Below are positions 18,833 to 27,384 of a stretch of 64,000 nt of DNA, piece after piece. The DNA is from Bartonella harrusi (GTDB lineage: Bacteria > Pseudomonadota > Alphaproteobacteria > Rhizobiales > Rhizobiaceae). The notes beneath the pieces were generated by a model, which was not told the DNA's origin, did not search any database, and saw nothing but the letters and a program-made list of their open reading frames with translations. A program made the translations under genes and the position numbers. The stretch spans positions 1,950,501 to 2,014,500 of the forward strand of contig NZ_CP101114.1 in the NCBI RefSeq assembly GCF_024297065.1, given 5' to 3'. Each line of letters begins with the position of its first letter. Within the stretch, counting starts at the first letter, position 1.

Positions 18833-19745
18833 ATGACAGAAAAGCACTCTGCACTTTAGAACATTTACACCACTTAAATTAATACAATAACAAATACATA
18901 TATTACGGATATTTCATTAAAAATGATCGTTATAATGACACCTGTTGTCTCAATCGGTCTTAGTATTACTTTCATTGTATATAGATGGCTTATTATTCGC
19001 AGTACAATTGATTTATTCCCGGTGTAGTCGATATATCTATCTCTGACTTTTTAAGCCGTTGCTTACGGATAAGCATTATTCCCTCAAGGGCACTAACTTC
19101 GGGATTTTATCAGTAGAAATCGCAGATTTGATAATGAGCACATTTAGTACCTTATTATCTGCACTAACAACTTCATAAATCAACCATTCCCCAAATGATC
19201 ACCACACTTGATATGACCGAACCGAAGATTTAAGCGAGCAAGCGAAGCTTTCGACGAAGCTGCTTTTTCTTAAATTCTGACGGCCTTCTTTACGGTCTCT
19301 TCGGCATTCTTATTTTGCTTGCAACAAGTTTCTTAGTAGCAATTGGTGGTGGACTCATTATGTTGGCAAAAATCACACTTTTGCTGCTTGCCGGTCTCGG
19401 TCCATTCTTTATCATTGCCTTGCTCTGGAAACCAACCTATCGTTTTTTCGAACAATGGATCGCTCAAATCTTAAACTATACAATACTCATAATACTCCTA
19501 GCCACCGTATTTAATCTGATGATGGGTATCTTTGCAAATTACATGAATGATCTGAAGCTCGATGGTCACCAGAATGTGGGTTACACACTTGGTGGTGTTC
19601 TCAGCTTATCTATTCTCTCCATTATGCTGTTGTTCAACCTATCAAATATTCAAGTGCTTTGGCAAAAAGCATCACATTTGGACATTTATGGAAGCTGCCT
19701 GCAGTAGGAAAGAACGCTTCTCGCAACAGATATATGAGAAAATAA
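18833..19745 (+). pseudogene. decayed trwI copy
   Basis: Codons for YITDISLKMIVIMTPVVSIGL (N-terminal part) are present but interrupted by stops and small deletions around 19020-19200. The 3' half is an open frame at 19315-19707 (LATSFLVAIGGGLIMLAKIT...) matching the second half of TrwI, frameshifted near the end. It retains the FEEAAFLNS-like segment out of frame. Not functional, but a possible donor for gene conversion. Confidence 0.82.
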
Positions 19746-19848
19746 CAAAAAATCCTATAATGCAGTGAATAATTTCCGTGCTACAAACGTAATATTTCTG
19801 TAAATGAAAATAAAAGTTGATTTTATGCTATTTATTTAATAATCAAAA

Positions 19849-19877
19849 TTGAAATAATGATAAAAAAATGTTAGGGG
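19849..19877 (+). promoter_or_regulatory. promoter-like element before trwH3
   Basis: TTGAAA, 17 bases, TAGGGG within the shared TAATCAAAATTGAAAT block. The start of trwH3 lies 33 bases downstream. Confidence 0.5.
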
Positions 19878-19910
19878 TCTATTTCACAGTCGAAAAAGAG
19901 GACTATTAAA

Positions 19911-20054
19911 GTGAAAATAATCATTTTTATAATTTTGATTGCGAGTCTTTTATCCGCTTGTGGATTAGCTCCAAAGCCAAAACAACCAAATAATTGGAAC
20001 CGTATCCCTATTAACAAAACAATCCCTGCTGAAATTCAGCGAGGAGCAATATGA
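19911..20054 (+). CDS. trwH: TrwH3, VirB7-like lipoprotein
   Basis: 47-residue lipoprotein starting with GTG, with GAGGAC upstream. Lipobox LSAC, then LAPKPKQPNNWNRIPINKTIPAE as in the other copies. It is four residues longer than TrwH1/2 (RGAI tail) because its stop overlaps the next ATG as ATGA, exactly as trwH4 overlaps trwG. So this copy was once the trwH that directly preceded a trwG. Confidence 0.8.
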   Translation: MKIIIFIILIASLLSACGLAPKPKQPNNWNRIPINKTIPAEIQRGAI

Positions 20055-20158
20055 CAAAAAAACAAACTAAACCAGTAAAAGCAGAAAAGCTTAACAGTTA
20101 TTACGAAGAGAGCCGAGGCTGAAAACGTGAATTCATTAACGAATTTATAAGATCAGTA
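20051..20158 (+). pseudogene. trwG 5' fragment
   Basis: About 105 bases match the start of trwG at 22467: the encoded MTKKQTKPVKAEKLNSYYEE is nearly the same, then a TGA replaces the Leu codon after SRG, and similarity fades after the EFI-NEFIRS codons. It is a breakpoint scar from a duplication that included the trwH-trwG junction. Confidence 0.88.
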
Positions 20159-20218
20159 CTAGCGCAGTAATGTAATTACCATTTCTTCTAGAATTATATA
20201 ATAACAAAGGATAAAGCT

Positions 20219-21076
20219 ATGAAAAAGCTGATTATTATAACAGCAATCAGTTTATTTTTTGAAACGCCCAGTCTAGCAATAGGAATAGGAGTTGGACTGC
20301 CAGACATAAGCCTCCTATGGAACAGTGGAAAAGAAAGTTCAACGTCAACGTCAATGTGGAAATGGAGTTCAGGAATAATACCTTCGTACAGCAATGGAGA
20401 TAAAACAAAAAAAGCATCAGAAAAAAAACAACAAGCAGCCAGCGATCCTCTTCAAACCTTAATAAAACAACTGCTTGAAATAAATAAGAAGCAGTTCGAA
20501 AAAACTGAAAAAATACATGATGCTATAACAGGAACTCAAAAAATCAGCAAAAGGCAATACGATATACGACACGATAATAATGATATGTTACTTAAAAAAC
20601 CAGAATTCATCTACGATAAAGATAAACAGACAGAAATTTCTGAAAATATTCCCAAAGTATTGACAGAACTTATACAAAAAGAAAATTATTTTGATATGTA
20701 TGCTATAACTGATAGACGTGCATCTACAGATGCACGTAATTTTATCGATCAACGCATCCAATATGCAGCGCTCATTGATAAAATTATAACTTTGCAAACT
20801 TTTCAGAATGCAGAAAAGCGTTTTCATAAAATTGCAGAAATATCAACAAATATCGAGCAAACAGACAATCTAATGGATATCGCTAAATTGCAAATGCATA
20901 TAAAAAGTTTGCTTACTGTGATCCAAAACGAAGCGACAAAATTGCAAATGGTCGCACATTCGCGCAATGTAGAACAAGCACTTATTAACCGACTAAAACG
21001 CAAGCGCAATACACAAATTCTTAGCAGTAAAAATACAGGAATGCCAATTATACCGCTACACCACAATAAATTATAA
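20219..21076 (+). CDS. trwJ: TrwJ (last copy), divergent VirB5-like protein
   Basis: 285 residues, the longest TrwJ here. Signal peptide, a Gly/Ser/Trp-rich variable segment, then the helical body (QLLEINKKQFEKTEKIHDAITG) with the same architecture as copies 1-3 but clearly divergent, including an insert around ENYFDMYAITDRRASTD. Only the C-terminal core (LQTFQNAEKRF, IQNEATKLQMVAHSRN) is close to the others. It lies just after the trwG fragment and belongs to the right-hand intact unit. Confidence 0.9.
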   Translation: MKKLIIITAISLFFETPSLAIGIGVGLPDISLLWNSGKESSTSTSMWKWSSGIIPSYSNGDKTKKASEKKQQAASDPLQTLIKQLLEINKKQFEKTEKIHDAITGTQKISKRQYDIRHDNNDMLLKKPEFIYDKDKQTEISENIPKVLTELIQKENYFDMYAITDRRASTDARNFIDQRIQYAALIDKIITLQTFQNAEKRFHKIAEISTNIEQTDNLMDIAKLQMHIKSLLTVIQNEATKLQMVAHSRNVEQALINRLKRKRNTQILSSKNTGMPIIPLHHNKL

Positions 21077-21302
21077 TCAACATTTATACTTTCGTATCCT
21101 CTCTAATCATGAAAAAACACCATATAATACTCAAATGCCCTCCGATAACCCAAAGAAAAATATAAAAAATCTAACGCATTCTTCAAACATCTTGAAAAAA
21201 TATTTGTAGCAAATTGTATAAATGTAAATGAAGCACATAACATATATCAATCGTCAATGCCCCAAATGATGGAAAGATAAAAATTCGTTAAAGAGGAATA
21301 TC

Positions 21303-22163
21303 ATGAACTTTACAATGTTCACGCAACTTTTCAATAAAATTGATCAGATAACAGCAACATACATTACAGGTATTTCATCACAAGCGATCATTACAATTAC
21401 ACCTATTGTGTCAATTGGTCTCACTATAGCTTTCATTATATATGGATGGCTCGTCATTCGTGGCACAGTGGATATGCCAGTCAGCGAATTTATCAACCGC
21501 TGCTTCAAAGCAAGTATTATTACTTCAATTGCTCTCACTACAGGACTTTACCAAAATGAAATAGCCAATTTAATTACAAAAATGCCCAATGACTTGTTAT
21601 ACGCATTGATGCCCACCACACCCCAAAATTCCGACTTTATCAAATTGATCGACAAAGTAGCTGAGAATGGATTCAAACGAGCAAGTGAAGCTTTCGAAGA
21701 AGCTGCTTTCTTGGATGCTGACGGATTACTGTATGGTCTCTTTGGTATCCTCATCTTATTTGCAACAAGCTCTCTAACGGCAATTGGCGGAGCATTCATT
21801 TTGCTGACTAAAATTGCACTTGTACTTCTTGTCGGTCTTGGCCCTTTCTTTATCATTAGCTTGCTCTGGCAACCAACCTATCGCTTTTTCGAACAATGGA
21901 TCACTCAAATCTTAAGCTATACAATCCTTATAATACTCCTAGCTACTGTATTTAGTTTTATGATGAATATCTTTGCAATCTACATGAATGATCTGAAGTT
22001 TGATGGTAAGCAAAATGTCAGTTATGCACTTGGCGGTGCTCTCATCTTATCTATTCTCTCCATTATGCTGTTGTTCAAACTATCAAGCATTGCGAGTGCT
22101 TTGGCAAGAGGTGTTACATTTGAACACCTCTGGAAATTAAATAGAGTAAGTAGGAAGGGATAA
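21303..22163 (+). CDS. trwI: TrwI (last copy), VirB6-like membrane protein
   Basis: 286 residues. Close to TrwI1/2 over its whole length with scattered substitutions, mainly conservative and many in membrane segments, and a shorter C-terminal tail (EHLWKLNRVSRKG). AAAGAGGAA precedes the ATG. It keeps the same ~225-base leader after trwJ. Confidence 0.92.
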   Translation: MNFTMFTQLFNKIDQITATYITGISSQAIITITPIVSIGLTIAFIIYGWLVIRGTVDMPVSEFINRCFKASIITSIALTTGLYQNEIANLITKMPNDLLYALMPTTPQNSDFIKLIDKVAENGFKRASEAFEEAAFLDADGLLYGLFGILILFATSSLTAIGGAFILLTKIALVLLVGLGPFFIISLLWQPTYRFFEQWITQILSYTILIILLATVFSFMMNIFAIYMNDLKFDGKQNVSYALGGALILSILSIMLLFKLSSIASALARGVTFEHLWKLNRVSRKG

Positions 22164-22265
22164 TCCCACAGCAACAACACCACCAAAATATCTCTATAAG
22201 AGAAATAAAATTAACAAAAGAAAAACTCTCTAAAGTTACATACTCTTTTTATTTTATAATCAAAA

Positions 22266-22294
22266 TTGAAATAACGATAAAAAAATGCTAGAAT
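22266..22294 (+). promoter_or_regulatory. promoter-like element before trwH4
   Basis: TTGAAA, 17 bases, TAGAAT: the best match to a sigma-70 consensus among the five copies. It would drive trwH4 and the downstream trwG-F-E-D genes, whose products make the core complex and an ATPase. Confidence 0.6.
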
Positions 22295-22326
22295 TACATA
22301 TTACATTTAAAAAAGATGGTGTTTAA

Positions 22327-22470
22327 ATGAAGATAATCATTTTTACAATTTTGATTGAAATATTTTTATCCGCTTGTAGATTGGCTCCAAAGCCAAAGCA
22401 ACCAAGTCAATGGAACCGCATCCCTATTAACAAAACAATTCCTGATGAAATTCAGCGAGGAGCAATATGA
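22327..22470 (+). CDS. trwH: TrwH4, VirB7-like lipoprotein
   Basis: 47-residue lipoprotein with lipobox LSAC followed by Arg, and the SQWNRIPINKTIPDE segment. It overlaps trwG by ATGA. It is the copy in the canonical R388 position directly ahead of trwG. Confidence 0.9.
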   Translation: MKIIIFTILIEIFLSACRLAPKPKQPSQWNRIPINKTIPDEIQRGAI

Positions 22471-23165
22471 CAAAAAAAGAAGCTAAACCAGTAAAAGCAG
22501 AAAAGCTTAACAGTTATTACGAAGAAAGCCGAGGATTGGAACGTGACCTTATTAATGAATTTATGAGGTCACGTAAGACAGCGTGGCGTGTAGCAGGTGT
22601 CGTTGGTATTTTTGGGTTGTTTGGCATGGTGTGTGGAGTTATTGGTTTTTCCCAACCAGCTCCAACGCCTTTAGTATTACGCGTTGATAACACAACTGGT
22701 GCGGTTGATGTGATTTCTGTGATGCGCGAACATGAGACAAGTTATGGTGAGGTTGTGGACAGATATTGGCTTAATCAATATGTGCTTAACCGTGAAACTT
22801 ACGACTACGACACCGTTCAACTCAACTATGACACGACAGCACTTTTAAGCGCACCAACTGTTCAGCAGGAATTTTATAAGATCTACGAAGGTGAAAATGC
22901 GCGTGACAAAGTACTTTCCAATAAAGGGCGCATCACAGTTAAAGTAAGGTCAATCCAGCCAAATGGACGTGGCCAAGCAACAGTGCGTTTTACCACACAA
23001 CAACATGACACGACCGGTACTATTGGACCAAAACAACATCAAATTGCGACAATTGGTTACACCTATGTTGGTGCACCAATGAAATCATCTGATCGATTGC
23101 TTAATCCTCTTGGTTTCCAAATAACAAGTTACCGTGCTGACTCGGAAATACTGTTGAACAATTAA
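22467..23165 (+). CDS. trwG: TrwG, VirB8-like inner-membrane T4SS protein
   Basis: Bitopic inner-membrane assembly factor, 232 residues, single intact copy. Short cytoplasmic N-terminus (LNSYYEESRGLERD), one membrane segment (about residues 40-60), then the periplasmic NTF2-like domain with the VirB8 features VDRYWLNQYVLNRE and GPKQHQIATIGYTY. Its first 35 codons are duplicated as a dead fragment at 20051. trwF follows within 14 bases. Confidence 0.95.
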   Translation: MTKKEAKPVKAEKLNSYYEESRGLERDLINEFMRSRKTAWRVAGVVGIFGLFGMVCGVIGFSQPAPTPLVLRVDNTTGAVDVISVMREHETSYGEVVDRYWLNQYVLNRETYDYDTVQLNYDTTALLSAPTVQQEFYKIYEGENARDKVLSNKGRITVKVRSIQPNGRGQATVRFTTQQHDTTGTIGPKQHQIATIGYTYVGAPMKSSDRLLNPLGFQITSYRADSEILLNN

Positions 23166-23178
23166 GGGATTGATTATT

Positions 23179-23985
23179 ATGAAAAAAATTGTGTTAATGA
23201 CTCTATTGTCTTCACTTGTTTCTCTTTATACAGTACCCGCACAGGCACTCAAAACTCCATTTAATTCACAATATGATCATCGTATTCGTTATATCACTTA
23301 TAATATAGCTGATGTCGTTCAAATTGAAACCGTTCTCGGCGTGGCAACACATATTATCCTTGAAGAAGGCGAACAATATATCACCCACGCTTTTGGTGAC
23401 TCAGATGCCTATGCCTTTGCCCATAAAGGGCGGCATATTTTTATTAAACCCAAAGCAGAACTTGCCAATACAAACCTGATCGTTGTGACGGATAAACGTA
23501 GTTACAAATTTCGACTACAATTTCGCAATGACCGTGCTGGAGCGACTTATGAATTAGCTTTCCATTATCCTGAAGAAAATACCAAAAAATTAGAGGAACA
23601 CAAGCAACACCTTGCTCTCGAACGTGCTTTTCATAAAAGTATGGCAGGTTATAATCTGAGCTACACCATGAGTGGTAATCAAGACATTGCCCCAATAAAC
23701 GCTTGGGACAATGGACGTATTACCTATTTCAAATTTCCCGCCAACATGGATATGCCATCAATTTACGTAGTGGATGGCGAAGGTAACGAAAGTTTAATAC
23801 CACGTACTGTTGTGGGCAATTCCAATGATATTATCGCTGTTCATAAGGTCAATCCTAAGTGGCTTATACGTCTTGGTAAACGCGCTTTAGCTGTTTTTAA
23901 TGAAGCCTATGATCCCAATGGTATACCAAACACAACTGGAACAGTATCTTCGGCAGTTCATCGCATCAATAAAGGAGACAAATAA
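23179..23985 (+). CDS. trwF: TrwF, VirB9-like outer-membrane core protein
   Basis: Periplasmic/outer-membrane core subunit, 268 residues from the ATG at 23179 (AAGGGA 9 nt upstream). Signal peptide ends near AQA. The N-terminal domain includes the GVATHIILEEGEQ segment, and the C-terminal domain (from about residue 165, MAGYNLSYTMSGN) binds the TrwH lipoprotein, with NGRITYFKFP and GRRALAVFNEAYDPNG-like VirB9 motifs (here GKRALAVF). The stop overlaps the trwE start (TAATG). Confidence 0.95.
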   Translation: MKKIVLMTLLSSLVSLYTVPAQALKTPFNSQYDHRIRYITYNIADVVQIETVLGVATHIILEEGEQYITHAFGDSDAYAFAHKGRHIFIKPKAELANTNLIVVTDKRSYKFRLQFRNDRAGATYELAFHYPEENTKKLEEHKQHLALERAFHKSMAGYNLSYTMSGNQDIAPINAWDNGRITYFKFPANMDMPSIYVVDGEGNESLIPRTVVGNSNDIIAVHKVNPKWLIRLGKRALAVFNEAYDPNGIPNTTGTVSSAVHRINKGDK

Positions 23986-25172
23986 TGTTCGATAATAAGA
24001 AAGGGGATGAGAACAACAAAGCTACAGAACTGGACTACCCCCAACAAAAACACATTGAAGGTGCGTATGGTAGCTCTGAATTAGGTACAGAACGCCGTCC
24101 AACAGTTCCTGGTGCACGTGCATTGTTAATGGTAGGACTCGTTGTCGTAGTGGCGGTACCAATTGCTTTAACTTGGAAAGCATTAAAAATGCGTAATGCT
24201 GTAGAAGTTGAAGAAGAAAAGCCTCAACAAACAGTGCAGCAAATTATCCCTAGCTATACTCCTCGAGCGATAGAAGAACCTAAGGTTGTCGAGGAGATAG
24301 AAAAACCAACAGAAACGGAGGCTTCAACAGAAGAACTTCCACAAACTTTGGCGAAACTTCTTCAAACAACGCTTCCGCAACAATTGCTCAAAGATTCTGA
24401 AGAATTAGCACGCAAGCGTATGTTCAGTTCAGGTCTTAACAATGGTGGTGGTAGCGAAGGTTCTGCAGAAAATTCAAAAAACAGTACATCTACAAATAAT
24501 AGCAATAGTGGCCCATTATTCGACAATTTACAACAACCTGTACGATTAGATCAATCCCATGCAGTCCAACTTCATAACCGTGATCTTTTGATTACGCAGG
24601 GAACACAGATAGACTGTACATTAGAAACAAAAATCATCACATCACAACCGGGAATGACAACATGTCATTTAACGCGCGATGTTTATTCTACAAGCGGTCG
24701 TGTTGTTTTACTAGATCGTGGTTCTAAGGTCGTTGGTTTTTACCAAAGTGGCTTACAACAGGGACAATCACGTGTTTTTGTGCAATGGTCACGTATTGAA
24801 ACGCCCTCTGGTGTTATCGTGAATCTTGACTCACCAGGCACAGGCCCTCTTGGTGAAGCAGGTATCGGTGGTTGGGTTGATAAACATTTTTGGGAACGAT
24901 TCGGTGGTGCAATTATGGTGAGTATCATTGGTGATTTGGGAGAGTGGGTAAAAGGAAAAATTGGTCAAGATAATAAAGGAAAAACTGGTCAAGATAATAA
25001 AGAAAAAAAACAATCCCAAAGTGTGCAAAGTGCTGAATCGGTAGTAACCGATATTGTTCAAAACTCAATCAACATTGTCCCAACACTTTATAAAAACCAA
25101 GGTGAAAGAGTGAATATTTTTGTTGCTCGTGATCTGGATTTTAGTAATGTCTACAGCCTCGTTACACGCTAA
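23985..25172 (+). CDS. trwE: TrwE, VirB10-like core scaffold protein
   Basis: Protein of 395 residues that spans both membranes and gates the core channel. Short cytoplasmic tail, one inner-membrane helix (about residues 43-62), a Pro/Glu-rich periplasmic linker, then the TrbI/VirB10 barrel (LLITQGTQIDCTLETKI, GSKVVGFYQSG, SPGTGPLGEAGIGG). The antenna follows: helix WVDKHFWERFGGAIMVSIIG, a surface loop holding two GQDNK repeats, and a second helix ending in ERVNIFVARDLDF. Single copy; its 3' end overlaps trwD. Confidence 0.95.
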   Translation: MFDNKKGDENNKATELDYPQQKHIEGAYGSSELGTERRPTVPGARALLMVGLVVVVAVPIALTWKALKMRNAVEVEEEKPQQTVQQIIPSYTPRAIEEPKVVEEIEKPTETEASTEELPQTLAKLLQTTLPQQLLKDSEELARKRMFSSGLNNGGGSEGSAENSKNSTSTNNSNSGPLFDNLQQPVRLDQSHAVQLHNRDLLITQGTQIDCTLETKIITSQPGMTTCHLTRDVYSTSGRVVLLDRGSKVVGFYQSGLQQGQSRVFVQWSRIETPSGVIVNLDSPGTGPLGEAGIGGWVDKHFWERFGGAIMVSIIGDLGEWVKGKIGQDNKGKTGQDNKEKKQSQSVQSAESVVTDIVQNSINIVPTLYKNQGERVNIFVARDLDFSNVYSLVTR

Positions 25173-26208
25173 CTCAATACAGAAAGATCAAGCAGTTGCT
25201 CAACTCCTGCAACCACTTGATCATTTTTTAGAAGATACAAAAGTTACTGAATTATCAATCTGCCGCCCCTGTGAAGTGTGGACAAAAAGCTTCACAGGAT
25301 GGCAGGTACATAGCGTACCAGAATTAACGGCTACTTTTTTACAGACACTTATCACAGCTCTTATCGTTTATAATGGTATGGCTCCTCAAAGCATTAATTA
25401 TGTACGTTTACCCGGTGGACAACGCGGTACAATTATACAAACTCCAGCCATCATTGATGGTACACTGTCCTTTATGATTCGTAAGCATTCTTTCACCGTT
25501 AAGACGTTAGAAGAACTCAACGGAGAAGGCGTATTTGATGATTTTATCGATGTAAGTTTTAACAAGCCTTCGGAAGAAGAAGCACATAACCTGTTATCGA
25601 AACACGATTTTACACGATTGGAACCTTTTGAAGTGCAACTCCTAGGTCTCAAACGTGATAGAAATATTCTTGAATTTTTAGAAGAATGCGTCCTTCACAA
25701 ACGCAATATCATCATTGCTGGAAAAACAGGATCGGGCAAAACGACATTTGCTCGCTCCTTAATTGAAAAAGTACCTGTAGAAGAACGCATTATCACGATT
25801 GAAGATGTTCATGAACTTTTTCTTCCTAATCATCCCAATCATGTGCATATGCTTTATGGTAGCGGTGCAGGTCGTGTTACAGCTGATGAGTGTCTAGATG
25901 CCTGTTTGCGTCAATCACCTGACCGTATTTTTCTTGCGGAACTTCGTGGCAATGAGGCATGGGAATATCTCAACTCGTTGAACACTGGGCACCCTGGATC
26001 AATTACAACAACGCATGCCAACAATGCTTTGCAGACATTCGAGCGGTGCGCTACATTGATCAAAAGATCAGAGGTTGGTCGTCAATTTGATATAGAAATG
26101 ATAAAGATAGTGCTCTACACTACAGTGGATGTGGTGTTATTTTTCAAGGATAGAAAGCTCTCTGAAGTCTTTTATGATCCGATTTTTTCTAAATCGAAGA
26201 TAGTTTAA
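25147..26208 (+). CDS. trwD: TrwD, VirB11-like traffic ATPase
   Basis: Hexameric cytoplasmic ATPase of the secretion machine, 353 residues from the ATG at 25147, which overlaps trwE by 26 bases. N-terminal domain with VELSICRPCEVW-like VirB11 features (here VTELSICRPCEVW). Walker A is GKTGSGKT near residue 193, the Asp box is ITIEDVHELF, Walker B is DRIFLAELRGNEAWEY, and the His box is TGHPGSITTTHANNA. All motifs are intact. Last gene of the locus. Confidence 0.95.
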   Translation: MSTASLHANSIQKDQAVAQLLQPLDHFLEDTKVTELSICRPCEVWTKSFTGWQVHSVPELTATFLQTLITALIVYNGMAPQSINYVRLPGGQRGTIIQTPAIIDGTLSFMIRKHSFTVKTLEELNGEGVFDDFIDVSFNKPSEEEAHNLLSKHDFTRLEPFEVQLLGLKRDRNILEFLEECVLHKRNIIIAGKTGSGKTTFARSLIEKVPVEERIITIEDVHELFLPNHPNHVHMLYGSGAGRVTADECLDACLRQSPDRIFLAELRGNEAWEYLNSLNTGHPGSITTTHANNALQTFERCATLIKRSEVGRQFDIEMIKIVLYTTVDVVLFFKDRKLSEVFYDPIFSKSKIV

Positions 26209-26248
26209 GTAAGTATCTTTTCTGAAGAAAATTATGCAAATAATAACA

Positions 26249-26275
26249 GACGCAGCAATTTGTTGCGTCTTTTTT
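26249..26275 (+). terminator. intrinsic terminator after trwD
   Basis: Hairpin GACGCAGCAA / TTGTTGCGTC with a short loop, followed directly by TTTTTT, about 40 bases after the trwD stop. It ends the Trw transcript. Confidence 0.85.
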
Positions 26276-26280
26276 ATAAC

Positions 26281-27384
26281 TCTTTAAAATAAATTTTCTC
26301 TTCTACTTATTTTGCTCTGGTGAACCTTTCACGCTTTTATAACAAAGAAGAAATTGGCGATAAACAAACCTAAAGAAAACCAAACCAGACACAAAGTTTT
26401 ATTGCATGCAATTTATTTCTTGTGATCATTTTTTCTTTATTCTTAAAAAAGATGTCTTTTACAGTAAAGAAAAGAAATCACTAGCAAAACACATATCTTA
26501 ACAAAAGAAAAAATTCTTGATTCGCATATTAGTGAAAATTCTATGAAATATACACACTCGAAAAGTACAAACCATTGTTATTTTCTAAAGACAATAGATT
26601 ACCATTCAAAAACTCTGTGCTTCATTTGCCATCCATCAATACATATGTTGTTCATCAAACAATTTTTATACAATCTGCCGATAAGCATAATTTAACGTAT
26701 TAAATTTCTATTTAGCACAAACAAATCTCATATTCCAATTTTTGTAATGGAGGATATAAACAGCATAATATAGAGAGTTTCATTATCGTGTAGTAATAAA
26801 TTTCAGCTCAACCTTCTTTGCACAAGAATTCATTCTTATAGCAAATCAAATTTGCATCTAAAAATATCTTGAAAACCAATTTTACAACAACTTGATTGAA
26901 CGCATCCTCATTTTTGGTTTTTTTAGCATAATTTTGTAGTGTTGCAGACCATGCATAACATTGGAATAATTGTATATAAGCTTTTATGCTAACATCGACA
27001 TGCCCCCCTGTTAAAAATGGCAAAAAATGACACAATAAAAGAAAAAAACGTTTTACATTATATTATCTTGAACAATAGCAACAACAAACAGTATTTCATT
27101 ATATTGTCCAATAATTGCTAATAAAATTTCCACTTTCATATTGGCAAGTTACGAGATATTTTTGCTTCTAAAACAAATTTCTTGCACTTTTAAGCAAGCG
27201 ACAAGAGAATTCCCTATACAACTACAAAAAGTTCTATTTTCCATGGATGAATAAAAAAAGAATGCGAAATTGTCACTCATAAAGATTCGCTAGGATTCAG
27301 CAACATTTCTATGATAGTTACATCCATTGCAATAGTATCAATTCCTTGCAACGTATTATATATAGGCAAGACATTATAGCGAGA
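26281..27384. other. gene-free AT-rich region right of the Trw locus
   Basis: About 1.1 kb without a convincing gene. A 75-codon ORF on the - strand at 26808-27035 has no recognisable domain and no good ribosome site; I do not call it. The region ends at the integrase-associated repeat. Confidence 0.5.

Noticed and set aside
26808..27035. Small ORF on the - strand
   Set aside because: No ribosome site, no recognisable domain, and it lies in AT-rich DNA where open frames of this size arise by chance.
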